A stretch of DNA of 64,000 bases from Pseudonocardia sp. ICBG1293 (GCF_020131355.1 NZ_JAHLEL010000053.1:307833-371832); one strand, 5' to 3'. Positions 1 to 8,434 are shown, counted from the first letter of the stretch. Program-made: numbers and translations. Notes: a model not told the origin generated them from the letters alone.

Positions 1-71
1 CGCTTGCGCGCCACCTGGGACGCCATCCGGCGGCGGGCGGAACCCGACACCGTCTCGTTCGTCTCGGCCAT
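1..71 (-). CDS. rplR: 50S ribosomal protein L18, N-terminal fragment cut by window edge
   Basis: Only the first 23 codons lie in the window; the gene runs off the left edge. The ATG (69-71) overlaps the rplF stop codon as TGATG, so translation is probably coupled. The visible N-terminus is Arg-rich (SARRRMASQVARK), as expected for the 5S-rRNA-binding protein L18. The identity rests mainly on its place after rplF in the spc operon. Confidence 0.8.
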   Translation of the reverse strand, partial: MAETNETVSGSARRRMASQVARK

Positions 72-610
72 CACTTACCCGTCTTTCCGACCTTGCGGCG
101 GACCTGCTCGCCGGCGTACCGCACACCCTTGCCCTTGTACGGGTCGGGGCGGCGCAGCTTCCGGATGTTGGCAGCGGTCTCGCCGACCAGCTGCTTGTCG
201 ATGCCGGAGACCGAGAACCGGGTGGGCGACTCGACCGCGAAGGTGATGCCCTCCGCCGGCTCGACGACGACCGGGTGCGAGTAGCCCAGGGCGAACTCGA
301 GGTTCTGGCCCTTCAGCTGCACGCGGTAACCCACGCCGTGGATCTCCAGCTTCTTCTCGTAGCCGGCGCTGACGCCGACCACGATGTTGTTGACGAGGGA
401 GCGGGTCAGGCCGTGGTAGGCCCGCACCTCGCGCTCCTCGTTCGGGCGCTTCACCAGCACCGTGCCGTCGTCGTCACGCTCGATCGTGATCGGCTCGACA
501 GCGGTGTGCGACAGGGTGCCCTTGGGGCCCTTCGCGGTGACCGTGCGGCCGTCGATGGTGATCTCCACGCCGGACGGGACGGTGATGGGCAGCTTTCCGA
601 TGCGCGACAT
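71..610 (-). CDS. rplF: 50S ribosomal protein L6
   Basis: Full-length L6 (179 aa). It has the N-terminal MSRIGKLPI start and the family signature PDPYKGKGVRY near residue 160. L6 binds helix 97 of 23S rRNA near the GTPase-associated centre. It lies 17 bases after rpsH and overlaps the rplR start by one base, so it belongs to the spc part of the S10-spc transcript. Confidence 0.97.
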   Translation of the reverse strand: MSRIGKLPITVPSGVEITIDGRTVTAKGPKGTLSHTAVEPITIERDDDGTVLVKRPNEEREVRAYHGLTRSLVNNIVVGVSAGYEKKLEIHGVGYRVQLKGQNLEFALGYSHPVVVEPAEGITFAVESPTRFSVSGIDKQLVGETAANIRKLRRPDPYKGKGVRYAGEQVRRKVGKTGK

Positions 611-627
611 CGTTCGTTACCCCTCTC

Positions 628-1026
628 TCACCAGACGTAGGCGAGGACTTCCCCGCCCACGCCGCTCCGGTAGGCCTGCTGGTCGGTCATCAGACCCTGA
701 GAGGTCGAGATGATCGCGATGCCGAGGCCACCCAGGACCCGCGGCAGGTTCGTCGACTTCGCGTACACACGCAGGCCGGGCTTGGAGACCCGGCGCAGAC
801 CGGCGACGCTGCGCTCACGGTTGCGGCCGTACTTCAGCTCGACGACGAGGGACTTGCCGACCTCGGCGTCCTCGGTGTGGTGCGCGGCGATGTAGCCCTC
901 CTTCTGCAGGATCTCCGCGATGGAGACCTTCAGCTTGGAGTGGGGCATCACGACGCGGTCGTGGTAGGCCGAGTTCGCGTTCCGCAGACGGGTCAGCATG
1001 TCTGCGATCGGATCGGTCATCGTCAT
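628..1026 (-). CDS. rpsH: 30S ribosomal protein S8
   Basis: S8 (132 aa) with the C-terminal signature around GIAIISTSQGLMTD (about residues 101-114). It organises the central domain of 16S rRNA and in many bacteria represses the spc operon by translation. It is separated from the upstream rpsZ by 120 bases containing two strong hairpins, the longest gap inside this ribosomal operon. Confidence 0.97.
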   Translation of the reverse strand: MTMTDPIADMLTRLRNANSAYHDRVVMPHSKLKVSIAEILQKEGYIAAHHTEDAEVGKSLVVELKYGRNRERSVAGLRRVSKPGLRVYAKSTNLPRVLGGLGIAIISTSQGLMTDQQAYRSGVGGEVLAYVW

Positions 1027-1063
1027 GTGTCTGTCTCTTTCCCGCCGTGGTTCCTCGTACCGA

Positions 1064-1090
1064 CGCGGCGCCCCTGCTCGGGGCGCCGCG
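1064..1090. other. Intra-operon hairpin between rpsZ and rpsH
   Basis: Perfect 11-bp inverted repeat (CGCGGCGCCCC at 1064-1074, complement at 1080-1090) with a 5-base loop. It has no T-tract, so it is unlikely to be a simple terminator. It may be an RNA-processing, stability or partial attenuation element ahead of rpsH. The role is inferred; the pairing is seen directly. Confidence 0.6.
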
Positions 1091-1113
1091 CCGGTGCGGG
1101 CCTGCGGCGATCG

Positions 1114-1148
1114 GATCCGCTGCCCCGCGGACGCGGGGCGGTCGGATC
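1114..1148. other. Second intra-operon hairpin touching the rpsZ stop codon
   Basis: Nested inverted repeat: GATCCG (1114-1119) with CGGATC (1143-1148), enclosing GCCCCGCG (1122-1129) with CGCGGGGC (1132-1139). The outer arm reaches the rpsZ stop codon. Together with the hairpin at 1064-1090 it fills the gap between S14 and S8. Confidence 0.55.
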
Positions 1149-1332
1149 ACCAGCTGGACTTGCTCACACCCGGCAGCTCGCCGGCGTGCGCCATGTCTCG
1201 CAGGCACACGCGGCAGAGGCCGAACTTGCGGAACACGGCACGCGGCCGACCGCACTTGTTGCAGCGGGTGTAACCCCGCACGGCGAACTTCGGCTTCGCG
1301 TTCGCCTTGTTGATGAGCGCCTTCTTCGCCAT
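1147..1332 (-). CDS. rpsZ: 30S ribosomal protein S14, zinc-binding (C+) type Z
   Basis: Short 61-aa S14 of the zinc-ribbon class. It has CNKC (residues 24-27) and CRVC (40-43), the four cysteines that bind one Zn ion. This is the normal, zinc-replete S14 in the spc operon. A longer 101-aa paralogue without any cysteine lies at 56075-56380 in the C- cassette and would replace it under zinc limitation. Confidence 0.97.
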   Translation of the reverse strand: MAKKALINKANAKPKFAVRGYTRCNKCGRPRAVFRKFGLCRVCLRDMAHAGELPGVSKSSW

Positions 1333-1336
1333 TCGC

Positions 1337-1900
1337 TCAGCTCTCCTTGAACGGGAAGCCCAGGTGGCGCAGCAGCGCCCGGCCCTCGGCGTTCGTGGTC
1401 GCGGTGGTCACGACCGTGATGTCCATGCCCCGCGGCCGGTCGATGGAGTCCGGGTCGATCTCGTGGAACATCGACTGCTCGTTCAGGCCGAACGTGTAGT
1501 TGCCACGCCCGTCGAACTGGTTGCCCTCGAGACCGCGGAAGTCGCGGATACGGGGCAGCGCGATGGTCAGCAGACGGTCGAGGAACTCCCACATCCGGTC
1601 GTTGCGGAGGGTCACCTTCGCACCGATCGGCATGCCCTCACGCAGCTTGAACTGCGCGATGGACTTGGTGGCGCGACGCAGCTGCGGCTTCTGGCCGGTG
1701 ATGGTGGCCAGGTCCCGCAGCGCACCGTCGATCAGCTTCGAGTCGCGGGCGGCGTCACCGACACCCATGTTCACCACGACCTTGGTCAGGCCGGGGATCT
1801 GCATGACGTTGGTGTAGCCGAACTCCTCGCGGAGCTTGTCGAGGATCTCGTCGCGGTAACGCTGCTTGAGCCTCGGCAGGGTCTTCTCAGCCGTGGTCAT
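1337..1900 (-). CDS. rplE: 50S ribosomal protein L5
   Basis: L5 (187 aa), which binds 5S rRNA and helps form the central protuberance. The typical N-terminal region MQIPGLTKVVVNMGVG is at about residues 33-48. It sits one base after rplX and four bases before rpsZ in the usual spc order L14-L24-L5-S14-S8-L6-L18. Confidence 0.97.
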   Translation of the reverse strand: MTTAEKTLPRLKQRYRDEILDKLREEFGYTNVMQIPGLTKVVVNMGVGDAARDSKLIDGALRDLATITGQKPQLRRATKSIAQFKLREGMPIGAKVTLRNDRMWEFLDRLLTIALPRIRDFRGLEGNQFDGRGNYTFGLNEQSMFHEIDPDSIDRPRGMDITVVTTATTNAEGRALLRHLGFPFKES

Positions 1901-1901
1901 C

Positions 1902-2240
1902 TCAGATCTCCTTCCCGTTGCGCCTGGAGATCCGGACGCGGCGGGTGGTGCCGTCCTCGCCCTCGACGGCCTTCTTGCCGATCCGGGTCGGCTTGCCGTC
2001 GGAGTCGCACACCATCACGTTCGAGACGTGGATGGCGGCCTCCTGGGTGACGATCCCGCCGCTCTCGGCCCCGCGCTGGTTCTGGCTGATCCGGGTGTGC
2101 TTCTTGATCCGGTTCACGCCCTCGACCAGCACGCGCTGACGCTCCGGGTAGGCCGCGATGACCTTGCCCCGGGCACCCTTGTCCTTGCCGGCGATCACCA
2201 GAACGGTGTCGCCCTTCTTGACCTTCATCTTCGCCTTCAT
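1902..2240 (-). CDS. rplX: 50S ribosomal protein L24
   Basis: L24 (112 aa), an early 23S rRNA assembly initiator. The N-terminal KOW motif is visible (KKGDTVLVIAGKDKGARGKV, residues 8-27). An internal Met at residue 5 is a possible alternative start, but the upstream ATG has a GGAGGTG sequence at reasonable distance. It starts just after the rplN stop. Confidence 0.96.
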   Translation of the reverse strand: MKAKMKVKKGDTVLVIAGKDKGARGKVIAAYPERQRVLVEGVNRIKKHTRISQNQRGAESGGIVTQEAAIHVSNVMVCDSDGKPTRIGKKAVEGEDGTTRRVRISRRNGKEI

Positions 2241-2241
2241 G

Positions 2242-2610
2242 TCAGAGCACCTCCGGGGCCAGGGAGATGATCCTCATGAACTTGCGGTCGCGCAGCTCGC
2301 GCCCGACCGGGCCGAAGATACGGGTCCCCCGAGGTCCGTTGTCCGCCTTGATCAGGACGGCGGCGTTCTCGTCGAAACGGATGTAGCTGCCGTCGGGACG
2401 GCGCTTCTCCTTCTTGGTGCGCACGATGACCGCCTTGACGACGTCACCACGCTTCACGCCGGCGCCGGGGATGGCCTCCTTGACCGTGGCGACGATGACG
2501 TCGCCGATCCCGGCGTAGCGCCGCGCGGAGCCGCCCAGCACCCGGATGCACAGGATCTCCTTGGCACCGGTGTTGTCGGCGACGCGCAGCCGCGACTCCT
2601 GCTGGATCAC
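2242..2610 (-). CDS. rplN: 50S ribosomal protein L14
   Basis: L14 (122 aa) with the signature DNGPRGTRIFGPVGREL in the C-terminal half. I chose the GTG at 2608-2610 because it gives the canonical N-terminus MIQQESRLRVADN and has GGAG five bases upstream. The same frame is open further upstream, but that part is out-of-frame overlap with rpsQ and does not look like L14. Confidence 0.96.
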   Translation of the reverse strand: MIQQESRLRVADNTGAKEILCIRVLGGSARRYAGIGDVIVATVKEAIPGAGVKRGDVVKAVIVRTKKEKRRPDGSYIRFDENAAVLIKADNGPRGTRIFGPVGRELRDRKFMRIISLAPEVL

Positions 2611-2618
2611 TTCGACTC

Positions 2619-2894
2619 CTACTTGGCCTTCTCGAGGATCTCCACCAGCCGCCAGCGCTTGGTCGCCGACAGCGGACGGGTCTCCATGAGGCGGACACGG
2701 TCGCCGATACCGGCGGTGTTCCCCTCGTCGTGCGCCTTGACCTTGCTGGTCCGGCGGATGACCTTGCCGTACAGGGGGTGCTTCACCCGGTCCTCGAGGG
2801 AGACGACGATCGTCTTCTCCATCTTGTCGGACACGACCAGGCCCTCGCGGACCTTGCGCTCCCCGCGCTCGTCGTTCTTCAGCTCGTCGCTCAC
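2619..2894 (-). CDS. rpsQ: 30S ribosomal protein S17
   Basis: S17 (91 aa), a primary 16S rRNA binder. It has the family core SDKMEKTIVVSLEDRVKHPLYGK (about residues 22-44). The N-terminus carries an actinobacteria-like charged extension. The start codon overlaps the rpmC stop by four bases, which suggests translational coupling. Confidence 0.96.
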   Translation of the reverse strand: MSDELKNDERGERKVREGLVVSDKMEKTIVVSLEDRVKHPLYGKVIRRTSKVKAHDEGNTAGIGDRVRLMETRPLSATKRWRLVEILEKAK

Positions 2895-3136
2895 GCCGCG
2901 CCCTCGCTCTCGGTCGGTGCGGCGGAAAGGCCGAGCTCACGCTCGCGCATCACGGTGTAGCACCGCGCGATGTCGTGACGGACGGCCCGCAGCCGCCGGT
3001 TGTTGTCCAGCTGCCCGGTGGCCATCTGGAAGCGGAGGTTGAACAGCTCCTCCTTGGCCTCCCGGACACGCACGACCAGCTCCTCGTCGGAGAGCTCGCG
3101 CAGCTCGGCGGCCTTGGTGTTGCCATTGCTCGCCAT
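2891..3136 (-). CDS. rpmC: 50S ribosomal protein L29
   Basis: L29 (81 aa), a helical protein near the peptide exit tunnel and part of the docking site for trigger factor and SRP. The two-helix pattern ELRELSDEELVVRVREAKEEL is clear. A short acidic C-terminal tail (TESEGAA) follows. It overlaps both rplP and rpsQ at its ends. Confidence 0.95.
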   Translation of the reverse strand: MASNGNTKAAELRELSDEELVVRVREAKEELFNLRFQMATGQLDNNRRLRAVRHDIARCYTVMRERELGLSAAPTESEGAA

Positions 3137-3555
3137 CAGATGTCACCACCCTCACGGGACACGATCCGGCACTTCATGGGCAGCTTGTGGATCGCACGGG
3201 TCAGAGCCTCGTGCGCCACCTCGCGGTTCGGGAAGCTCATCTCGAAGAGCACCCGGCCCGGCTTGACGTTCGTGACCCACTTCTCGGGCGAACCCTTACC
3301 GGAACCCATGCGGACCTCGGCCGGCTTCTTGGTCATCGGGATGTCCGGGAAGACGTTGATCCAGATCTTCCCGCCACGACGGATGTGCCGGTTGATCGCG
3401 ATACGTGCCGACTCGATCTGCCGGTTGGACACGTAGGCCGGCTCCAGCGCCTGGATGCCCCAGTCGCCGAAGGTGACCGCGGTACCACCGCTGGCCATGC
3501 CCTTGCGCTTGGGACGGTGCTGCTTGCGGTGCTTGACCTTGCGTGGGATCAGCAT
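3136..3555 (-). CDS. rplP: 50S ribosomal protein L16
   Basis: L16 (139 aa) with the invariant N-terminus MLIPRKVKHRKQHRP. It contacts tRNA at the A site and is needed for late 50S assembly. It overlaps rpmC by one base and starts three bases after the rpsC stop. Confidence 0.97.
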   Translation of the reverse strand: MLIPRKVKHRKQHRPKRKGMASGGTAVTFGDWGIQALEPAYVSNRQIESARIAINRHIRRGGKIWINVFPDIPMTKKPAEVRMGSGKGSPEKWVTNVKPGRVLFEMSFPNREVAHEALTRAIHKLPMKCRIVSREGGDI

Positions 3556-3558
3556 CGG

Positions 3559-4404
3559 TCAGCTCTCCCCACCGTTGCTCTGGTTCTCACCGGAGGCCGG
3601 GGCCTCGGCGGTCGCCGTCGCGGCGCCGCCGGCCTGGCCCGCGCTCTGCGCGGCACGCCCGGCCTCGGTGCTGGTCGCAGTGGTGCCCGAGGCACCCGAA
3701 CGGCGCCGGGCCGGACGCTCGCGGCGCGGACCGCGGCCCGGGGCCTCGGCAGCAGCCGGGACGCCCTCGCGGCGGCCGCCGACGACGTCGCCCTTGTAGA
3801 TCCAGACCTTCACGCCGATGCGGCCGAAGGAGGTCCGGGCCTCGAACAGGCCGTAGTCGATGTCCGCGCGCAGCGTGTGCAGCGGGACCCGACCCTCGCG
3901 GTAGAACTCCGACCGCGACATCTCGGCACCGCCGAGGCGGCCCGAGCACTGGACCCGGATGCCCTTGACCTGCGGGCTGCGCATGGCCGACTGGATGGCC
4001 TTGCGCATGGCCCGCCGGAAGGCGACCCGGTTCGACAGCTGCTCGGCGACGCCCTGGGCGACGAGCTGGGCGTCGGACTCGGAGTTCTTGACCTCGAGGA
4101 TGTTCAGCTGGACCTGCTTCTTGGTCAGCTTCTCGAGGTTGCCCCGGATCCGGTCGGCCTCGGCGCCACGGCGGCCGATCACGATGCCCGGACGCGCGGT
4201 GTGGATGTCCACCCGCACGCGGTCCCGGGTGCGCTCGATCTCGACCTTGGAGATGCCGGCCCGCTCCATGCCCTTGGAGAGCATGCGGCGGATCTCGACG
4301 TCCTCCTTGACGTACTCGGAGTACTGCTTGTCCGCGTACCAGCGCGACTTCCAGTCCGTGGTGATGCCCAGGCGGAAGCCGTGCGGGTTGATCTTCTGCC
4401 CCAT
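3559..4404 (-). CDS. rpsC: 30S ribosomal protein S3
   Basis: S3 (281 aa), which lines the mRNA entry tunnel. A type-2 KH domain is seen around GRRGAEADRIRGNLEKLTKK. Beyond residue about 210 there is a long, low-complexity, Ala/Gly/Glu-rich tail. C-terminal tails of this kind occur in actinobacterial S3 and are longer than in E. coli (233 aa). The start overlaps the rplV stop by one base. Confidence 0.97.
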   Translation of the reverse strand: MGQKINPHGFRLGITTDWKSRWYADKQYSEYVKEDVEIRRMLSKGMERAGISKVEIERTRDRVRVDIHTARPGIVIGRRGAEADRIRGNLEKLTKKQVQLNILEVKNSESDAQLVAQGVAEQLSNRVAFRRAMRKAIQSAMRSPQVKGIRVQCSGRLGGAEMSRSEFYREGRVPLHTLRADIDYGLFEARTSFGRIGVKVWIYKGDVVGGRREGVPAAAEAPGRGPRRERPARRRSGASGTTATSTEAGRAAQSAGQAGGAATATAEAPASGENQSNGGES

Positions 4405-4820
4405 CAGCGGGCCCTCCCCTTCGCACCACGACGGCCGGCCTTCTGCGGAACCGACTCGACCTCGATGGTGATGTGGCTCGTCCGCTTGCGGATGCGATAC
4501 GCACGCCCCTGGGCGCGCGGCCGGATCCGCTTCAGCGTCGGGCCCTCGTCGACCATCGCCACGGCGACCACGAGGGTCTCCGGGTCCAGGTCCAGGTTGT
4601 TCTCGGCGTTGGCCGCGGCGCTGGCCACGACCTTCGCGACGGGCTCGGCCGCAGCCTGCGGCGAGAACCGCAGGATCGCCAACGCCTCGTCGACCGGCAG
4701 GCCGCGGACCAGGTCCACGACGCGGCGGGTCTTCATCGGCGAGCTACGGACGAACCGTGCCACGGCGCGCGCACGAGTCGGCTCGAGCGCAGCGCCGGTG
4801 GTCTCGGCAGTGTCTGCCAT
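4404..4820 (-). CDS. rplV: 50S ribosomal protein L22
   Basis: L22 (138 aa). Its long hairpin reaches into the exit tunnel and is a site of macrolide resistance changes. The core RFVRSSPMKTRRVVDLVRG is intact. I chose the ATG at 4818-4820 (MADTAETT) rather than the GTG three codons upstream because the GGAGAGG sequence is better spaced for the ATG. Confidence 0.93.
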   Translation of the reverse strand: MADTAETTGAALEPTRARAVARFVRSSPMKTRRVVDLVRGLPVDEALAILRFSPQAAAEPVAKVVASAAANAENNLDLDPETLVVAVAMVDEGPTLKRIRPRAQGRAYRIRKRTSHITIEVESVPQKAGRRGAKGRAR

Positions 4821-4857
4821 CTTCTCCACCTCTCCTTGTCGCTACTCGGGCCGGCTT

Positions 4858-5139
4858 CTAGCGCCGACGCGCCTTGCGGTCGTCCTTGATGTGACCCCGG
4901 AACGTGCGGGTCGGGGCGAACTCGCCAAGCTTGTGCCCGACCATCGAGTCGGAGACGAAGACCGGGACGTGCTTGCGGCCGTCGTGCACCGCGATGGTGT
5001 GACCGATCATGTCCGGGATGATCGTGGACCGACGGGACCACGTGCGGATCACGGTCTTCTTGCCGGACTCGTTGAGGGCGTCCACCTTCTTGAGCAGGTG
5101 GTCGTCCACGAAGGGGCCCTTCTTCAGGCTGCGCGGCAT
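4858..5139 (-). CDS. rpsS: 30S ribosomal protein S19
   Basis: S19 (93 aa), located in the head of the 30S near the A-site finger. Start MPRSLKKGPFVDDHL and signature GHKLGEFAPTRTF (about residues 68-80) match the family closely. It is 37 bases upstream of rplV and 15 bases after rplB. Confidence 0.97.
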   Translation of the reverse strand: MPRSLKKGPFVDDHLLKKVDALNESGKKTVIRTWSRRSTIIPDMIGHTIAVHDGRKHVPVFVSDSMVGHKLGEFAPTRTFRGHIKDDRKARRR

Positions 5140-5154
5140 GTCTTACCTCCCTGC

Positions 5155-5988
5155 TCAGCGCTTCTTGCCGGTGCGACGCCGGCGGACGATCAACTTGTCG
5201 GACGGCTTGTTCTTGCGGGTACGGCCCTCGGGCGTACCGGCGGGGTTCACCGGGTGGCGTCCACCGGAGGTCTTGCCCTCACCACCACCGTGCGGGTGGT
5301 CCACCGGGTTCATGACGACACCACGGACGGTCGGGCGCTTGCCCTTCCACCGCATGCGGCCTGCCTTGCCCCAGTTGATGTTGGCGTGCTCCGAGTTGCC
5401 CACCTCGCCGACGGTGGCGCGGCAGCGCACGTCGACGTTGCGGATCTCGCCGGAGGGCATCCGCAGCTGCGCGTAGGGCCCGTCCTTGGCGACCAGCTGG
5501 ACGCCGGCACCGGCCGAGCGCGCGATCTTGGCCCCGCCACCGGGGCGGAGCTCGATCGCGTGCACCACGGTGCCCGTCGGGATGTTGCGCAGCGGCAGGT
5601 TGTTACCCACCTTGATGTCGGCCCTCGGACCGTTCTCGATCTTGTCGCCCTGCTTGAGCTTCGCCGGCGCGATGATGTAACGCTTCTCGCCGTCGGCGTA
5701 GTGCAGCAGTGCGATCCGCGAGGTGCGGTTCGGGTCGTACTCGATGTGCGCGACCTTCGCCGGCACGCCGTCCTTGTCGTTACGACGGAAGTCGATCAGA
5801 CGGTAGGCGCGCTTGTGCCCGCCACCCTGGTGACGGGTGGTGATCCGCCCGTGCGCGTTGCGGCCGCCCTTGTTGTGCAGCGGGCGCAGCAGCGACTTCT
5901 CGGGGGTGTCGCGGGTGATCTCGGCGAAGTCCGCCACGCTCGAGCCACGACGGCCCGGGGTGGTCGGCTTGTACTTACGAATGGCCAT
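5155..5988 (-). CDS. rplB: 50S ribosomal protein L2
   Basis: L2 (277 aa), required for subunit association and close to the peptidyl-transferase centre. The conserved loop NPVDHPHGGGEGK (about residues 227-239), containing the functionally critical histidine, is intact. The gene lies between rplW and rpsS in the standard S10 order. Confidence 0.98.
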   Translation of the reverse strand: MAIRKYKPTTPGRRGSSVADFAEITRDTPEKSLLRPLHNKGGRNAHGRITTRHQGGGHKRAYRLIDFRRNDKDGVPAKVAHIEYDPNRTSRIALLHYADGEKRYIIAPAKLKQGDKIENGPRADIKVGNNLPLRNIPTGTVVHAIELRPGGGAKIARSAGAGVQLVAKDGPYAQLRMPSGEIRNVDVRCRATVGEVGNSEHANINWGKAGRMRWKGKRPTVRGVVMNPVDHPHGGGEGKTSGGRHPVNPAGTPEGRTRKNKPSDKLIVRRRRTGKKR

Positions 5989-6004
5989 GGGTCAGCTCGC
6001 TCCC

Positions 6005-6304
6005 TCAGCTCGCCGGGCCACCGAAGACGTCGATCGCCTTGCTCTCCTCGGAGAGCGTGACGATCGCGCGCTTGGTGTCCTTGCGCTTGCCGTAGCCGGT
6101 GCGGGAGCGCTTGCGCTTGCCCGGGCGGTTCAGCGTGTTCACGCTGGTCACCTTGACCCCGAACACCTTCTCCACGGCGATCTTGATCTGGGTCTTGTTC
6201 GCGTCCGGTGCCACGACGAAGGTGTACTGGCGCTCGTCGAGCAGCCCGTAGCTCTTCTCCGAGACGACCGGCGCGAGCAGCACGTCCCGCGGGTCCGTGA
6301 TCAC
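6005..6304 (-). CDS. rplW: 50S ribosomal protein L23
   Basis: L23 (99 aa), at the tunnel exit; it docks trigger factor and SRP. The core VVSEKSYGLLDERQYTFVV and the loop rich in Lys/Arg (RPGKRKRSRTGYGKRKD) are present. The start overlaps the rplD stop by four bases. Confidence 0.96.
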   Translation of the reverse strand: MITDPRDVLLAPVVSEKSYGLLDERQYTFVVAPDANKTQIKIAVEKVFGVKVTSVNTLNRPGKRKRSRTGYGKRKDTKRAIVTLSEESKAIDVFGGPAS

Positions 6305-6975
6305 TTGTCGGCCTCCTCAGCGCGGCGGCCGGCAGCCTTCGGCTTCGCGATCGGGCCGGCCAGGAACTCGTCCAGCGCCGCCTGCGTGAACAGCACGACG
6401 TCGTTGACGAGCACGTCGTGGGTGTTCAGCTGGTCCGGCGCGATCAGGTGGACCTGCGGCAGGTTGCGCAGGCTCAGCAGGGCGTTCTCCGCGGAACGCT
6501 CGACGACCGCGAGCACCCGGCGGGCGTCGGGCACGACGGCCTCGAGCGCCTTGCGGGCGGCCTTGGTCGACGGCGCGTCACCCTCGGAGAAGGCGGACAC
6601 GACGTGCACGGCGCCGGCGCGGGCCCGGTCGGAGAGGGCGCCACGCAGGGCGGCGGCCTTCATCTTCTTCGGGGTCCGCTGCGAGTAGTCGCGCGGGGTC
6701 GGGCCGTGGACGATGCCACCACCGGCGAACTGCGGCGCGCGGATCGAGCCCTGACGGGCGCGACCGGTGCCCTTCTGCCGGTACGGCTTCTTGCCACCGC
6801 CGCGGACCTCGCCGCGACCCTTCACGTCGTGCGTGCCCTGCCGCGCGGCGGCGAGCTGCGCGGTCACCACCTGGTGCATGAGGGCGATGTTCGCCGTCAC
6901 GTCGAAGACGTGGTCGGGCAGCTCGACGCTGCCGCCGGCGGAACCCTCGGGGGTCTTGATCTGCACGGTGCTCAC
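6301..6975 (-). CDS. rplD: 50S ribosomal protein L4
   Basis: L4 (224 aa). The tunnel-reaching loop around GGGKKPYRQKGTGRARQGS (about residues 60-78) is intact, the region changed in some macrolide-resistant mutants. In E. coli L4 also represses the S10 operon; no equivalent regulatory site was recognised here. It overlaps rplC by four bases. Confidence 0.97.
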   Translation of the reverse strand: MSTVQIKTPEGSAGGSVELPDHVFDVTANIALMHQVVTAQLAAARQGTHDVKGRGEVRGGGKKPYRQKGTGRARQGSIRAPQFAGGGIVHGPTPRDYSQRTPKKMKAAALRGALSDRARAGAVHVVSAFSEGDAPSTKAARKALEAVVPDARRVLAVVERSAENALLSLRNLPQVHLIAPDQLNTHDVLVNDVVLFTQAALDEFLAGPIAKPKAAGRRAEEADK

Positions 6976-7658
6976 TTGCCATCACCCTTCGCGGGGGTCT
7001 TCACCACGACGAGGCCACCGCGCGGACCGGGGACGGCGCCCTTGACGAGCAGCAGCCCGCGCTCGGCGTCCACCCGGTGGACCTTCAGGTTCTGCGTGGT
7101 CTGGCGGTCGGAACCCATCCGGCCGGCCATCCGCACACCCTTGAACACGCGGCCCGGGGTGGCGCAGCCGCCGATGGAGCCCGGCGAACGGTGCTTGCGC
7201 TGCGTGCCGTGCGAGGCGCCCAGGCCCTTGAACCCGTGGCGCTTCATGACACCGGCGAAGCCCTTGCCCTTGGTCACGCCCACCACGTCGACCTCGGCCA
7301 CCTCGGCGAACGCCTCGACGGTGACTTCCTGACCGGTGGTGTACTCGGCGGCGTCGGAGGTGCGGAGCTCCAGGACGTGGCGACGGGGGGTGACGCCGGC
7401 CTTGGCGAAGTGGCCGGACTCCGGCTTGTTCACCTTGCGCGGGTCGATGGCCCCGTAGGCCAGCTGGACGGCGGTGTAGCCGTCGCTCTCCTGCGAGCGC
7501 ACCTGGGTCACGACGTTCGGTCCGAGCTGGACCACGGTGACCGGCACGATGCGGTTGTTCTCGTCGAACAACTGGGTCATCCCGAGCTTGGTGCCCAGGA
7601 GGCCGGTGACCTTCTTCGTCTGCTTGGTGGCAGTCGTCTTCTTGAATGCAGCAGTCAT
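6972..7658 (-). CDS. rplC: 50S ribosomal protein L3
   Basis: L3 (228 aa), which reaches the peptidyl-transferase centre. Signatures GLLGTKLGMTQLF near residue 20 and VTKGKGFAGVMKRHGF near residue 120 are present. The ATG at 7656-7658 was chosen because it gives a typical short N-terminus (MTAAFKKTTATK) and has GGAG just upstream. The longer open frame upstream is antisense to nothing but overlaps rpsJ out of frame. Confidence 0.95.
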   Translation of the reverse strand: MTAAFKKTTATKQTKKVTGLLGTKLGMTQLFDENNRIVPVTVVQLGPNVVTQVRSQESDGYTAVQLAYGAIDPRKVNKPESGHFAKAGVTPRRHVLELRTSDAAEYTTGQEVTVEAFAEVAEVDVVGVTKGKGFAGVMKRHGFKGLGASHGTQRKHRSPGSIGGCATPGRVFKGVRMAGRMGSDRQTTQNLKVHRVDAERGLLLVKGAVPGPRGGLVVVKTPAKGDGK

Positions 7659-7674
7659 CGTCTCCACCCCGCCG

Positions 7675-7980
7675 TCACTGAATGTTGACGTCGACGCTCG
7701 CCGGCAGGTCGATGCGCATGAGCGCGTCGACCGTCTTGGGCGTCGGGTCGAGGATGTCGATGAGTCGCTTGTGCGTGCGCATCTCGAAGTGCTCGCGCGA
7801 GTCCTTGTACTTGTGCGGCGAGCGGATGACGCAGTACACGTTCTTCTCGGTGGGCAGCGGCACGGGGCCGACGACCCGGGCACCGGTACGCGTCACGGTC
7901 TCCACGATCTTGCGAGCAGACGCGTCGATTGCCTCGTGGTCATAGGCCTTGAGCCTGATGCGGATCTTCTGTCCCGCCAT
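7675..7980 (-). CDS. rpsJ: 30S ribosomal protein S10 (NusE)
   Basis: S10 (101 aa), first gene of the S10-spc operon. Its second role is as NusE, the partner of NusB and NusG in antitermination and transcription-translation coupling. The signature RSPHKYKDSREHFEMRTHKR is present. A purine-rich GAGGA lies nine bases before the ATG. It follows a 454-base gene-free leader or promoter region. Confidence 0.97.
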   Translation of the reverse strand: MAGQKIRIRLKAYDHEAIDASARKIVETVTRTGARVVGPVPLPTEKNVYCVIRSPHKYKDSREHFEMRTHKRLIDILDPTPKTVDALMRIDLPASVDVNIQ

Positions 7981-8434
7981 GGTCGTCGGTCGTCCTCTTC
8001 TTCCTGCCGCGGGGGTGTCGCGGTTCGGCCCCGTAAGAACTCGCGCCGTGCTGCCACCGGATGTCCGGCGGGCCGGCTGCGGCCCGTGCTCTGTTCAGGT
8101 CTGAATTCGGTCCGGAGTCGTGCGCCCAGTTCCCTGGTGCACTGGTCCGGCCGGGGCTCTCCAGTCCACGAGGTCGGGCGTGTCGCGCCCTACCCGCATG
8201 GTTCTGCCCGGGTCACCGCGTCCCACCCCCCGTCTGGGGCGGGCATGTCGCTGGAATGTCCCCGATCCCACGGACGAACCGCGGAGCGGGGCCTCACAAC
8301 GAACATGGCGCGTGGTACGCGACCCCTGGACTACCGGAGACCGGGAACAGGAGCGGTGCTCCCACGCGCCATGCTCGTCGTGCAACCCGTCAAGGATGAC
8401 ACACCGCTGTGCGGCACCCTCGACCGGGGGGTGC
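7981..8434. other. Gene-free region: leader/promoter zone of the S10 operon
   Basis: About 450 bases between rpsJ and the tuf terminator with no credible coding frame on either strand. It should contain the minus-strand S10 promoter and 5' leader. A TTGACG lies at about 8389-8394 on the minus strand without a convincing -10 partner. A second weak pair is near 8185-8215 (GTGACC with TAGGGC). I do not make a firm promoter call. Confidence 0.5.

Noticed and set aside
3187..6060. A 957-aa plus-strand open frame opposite the ribosomal genes
   Set aside because: It is antisense to S3, L22, S19 and L2, has no known domain, and is a high-GC shadow frame.
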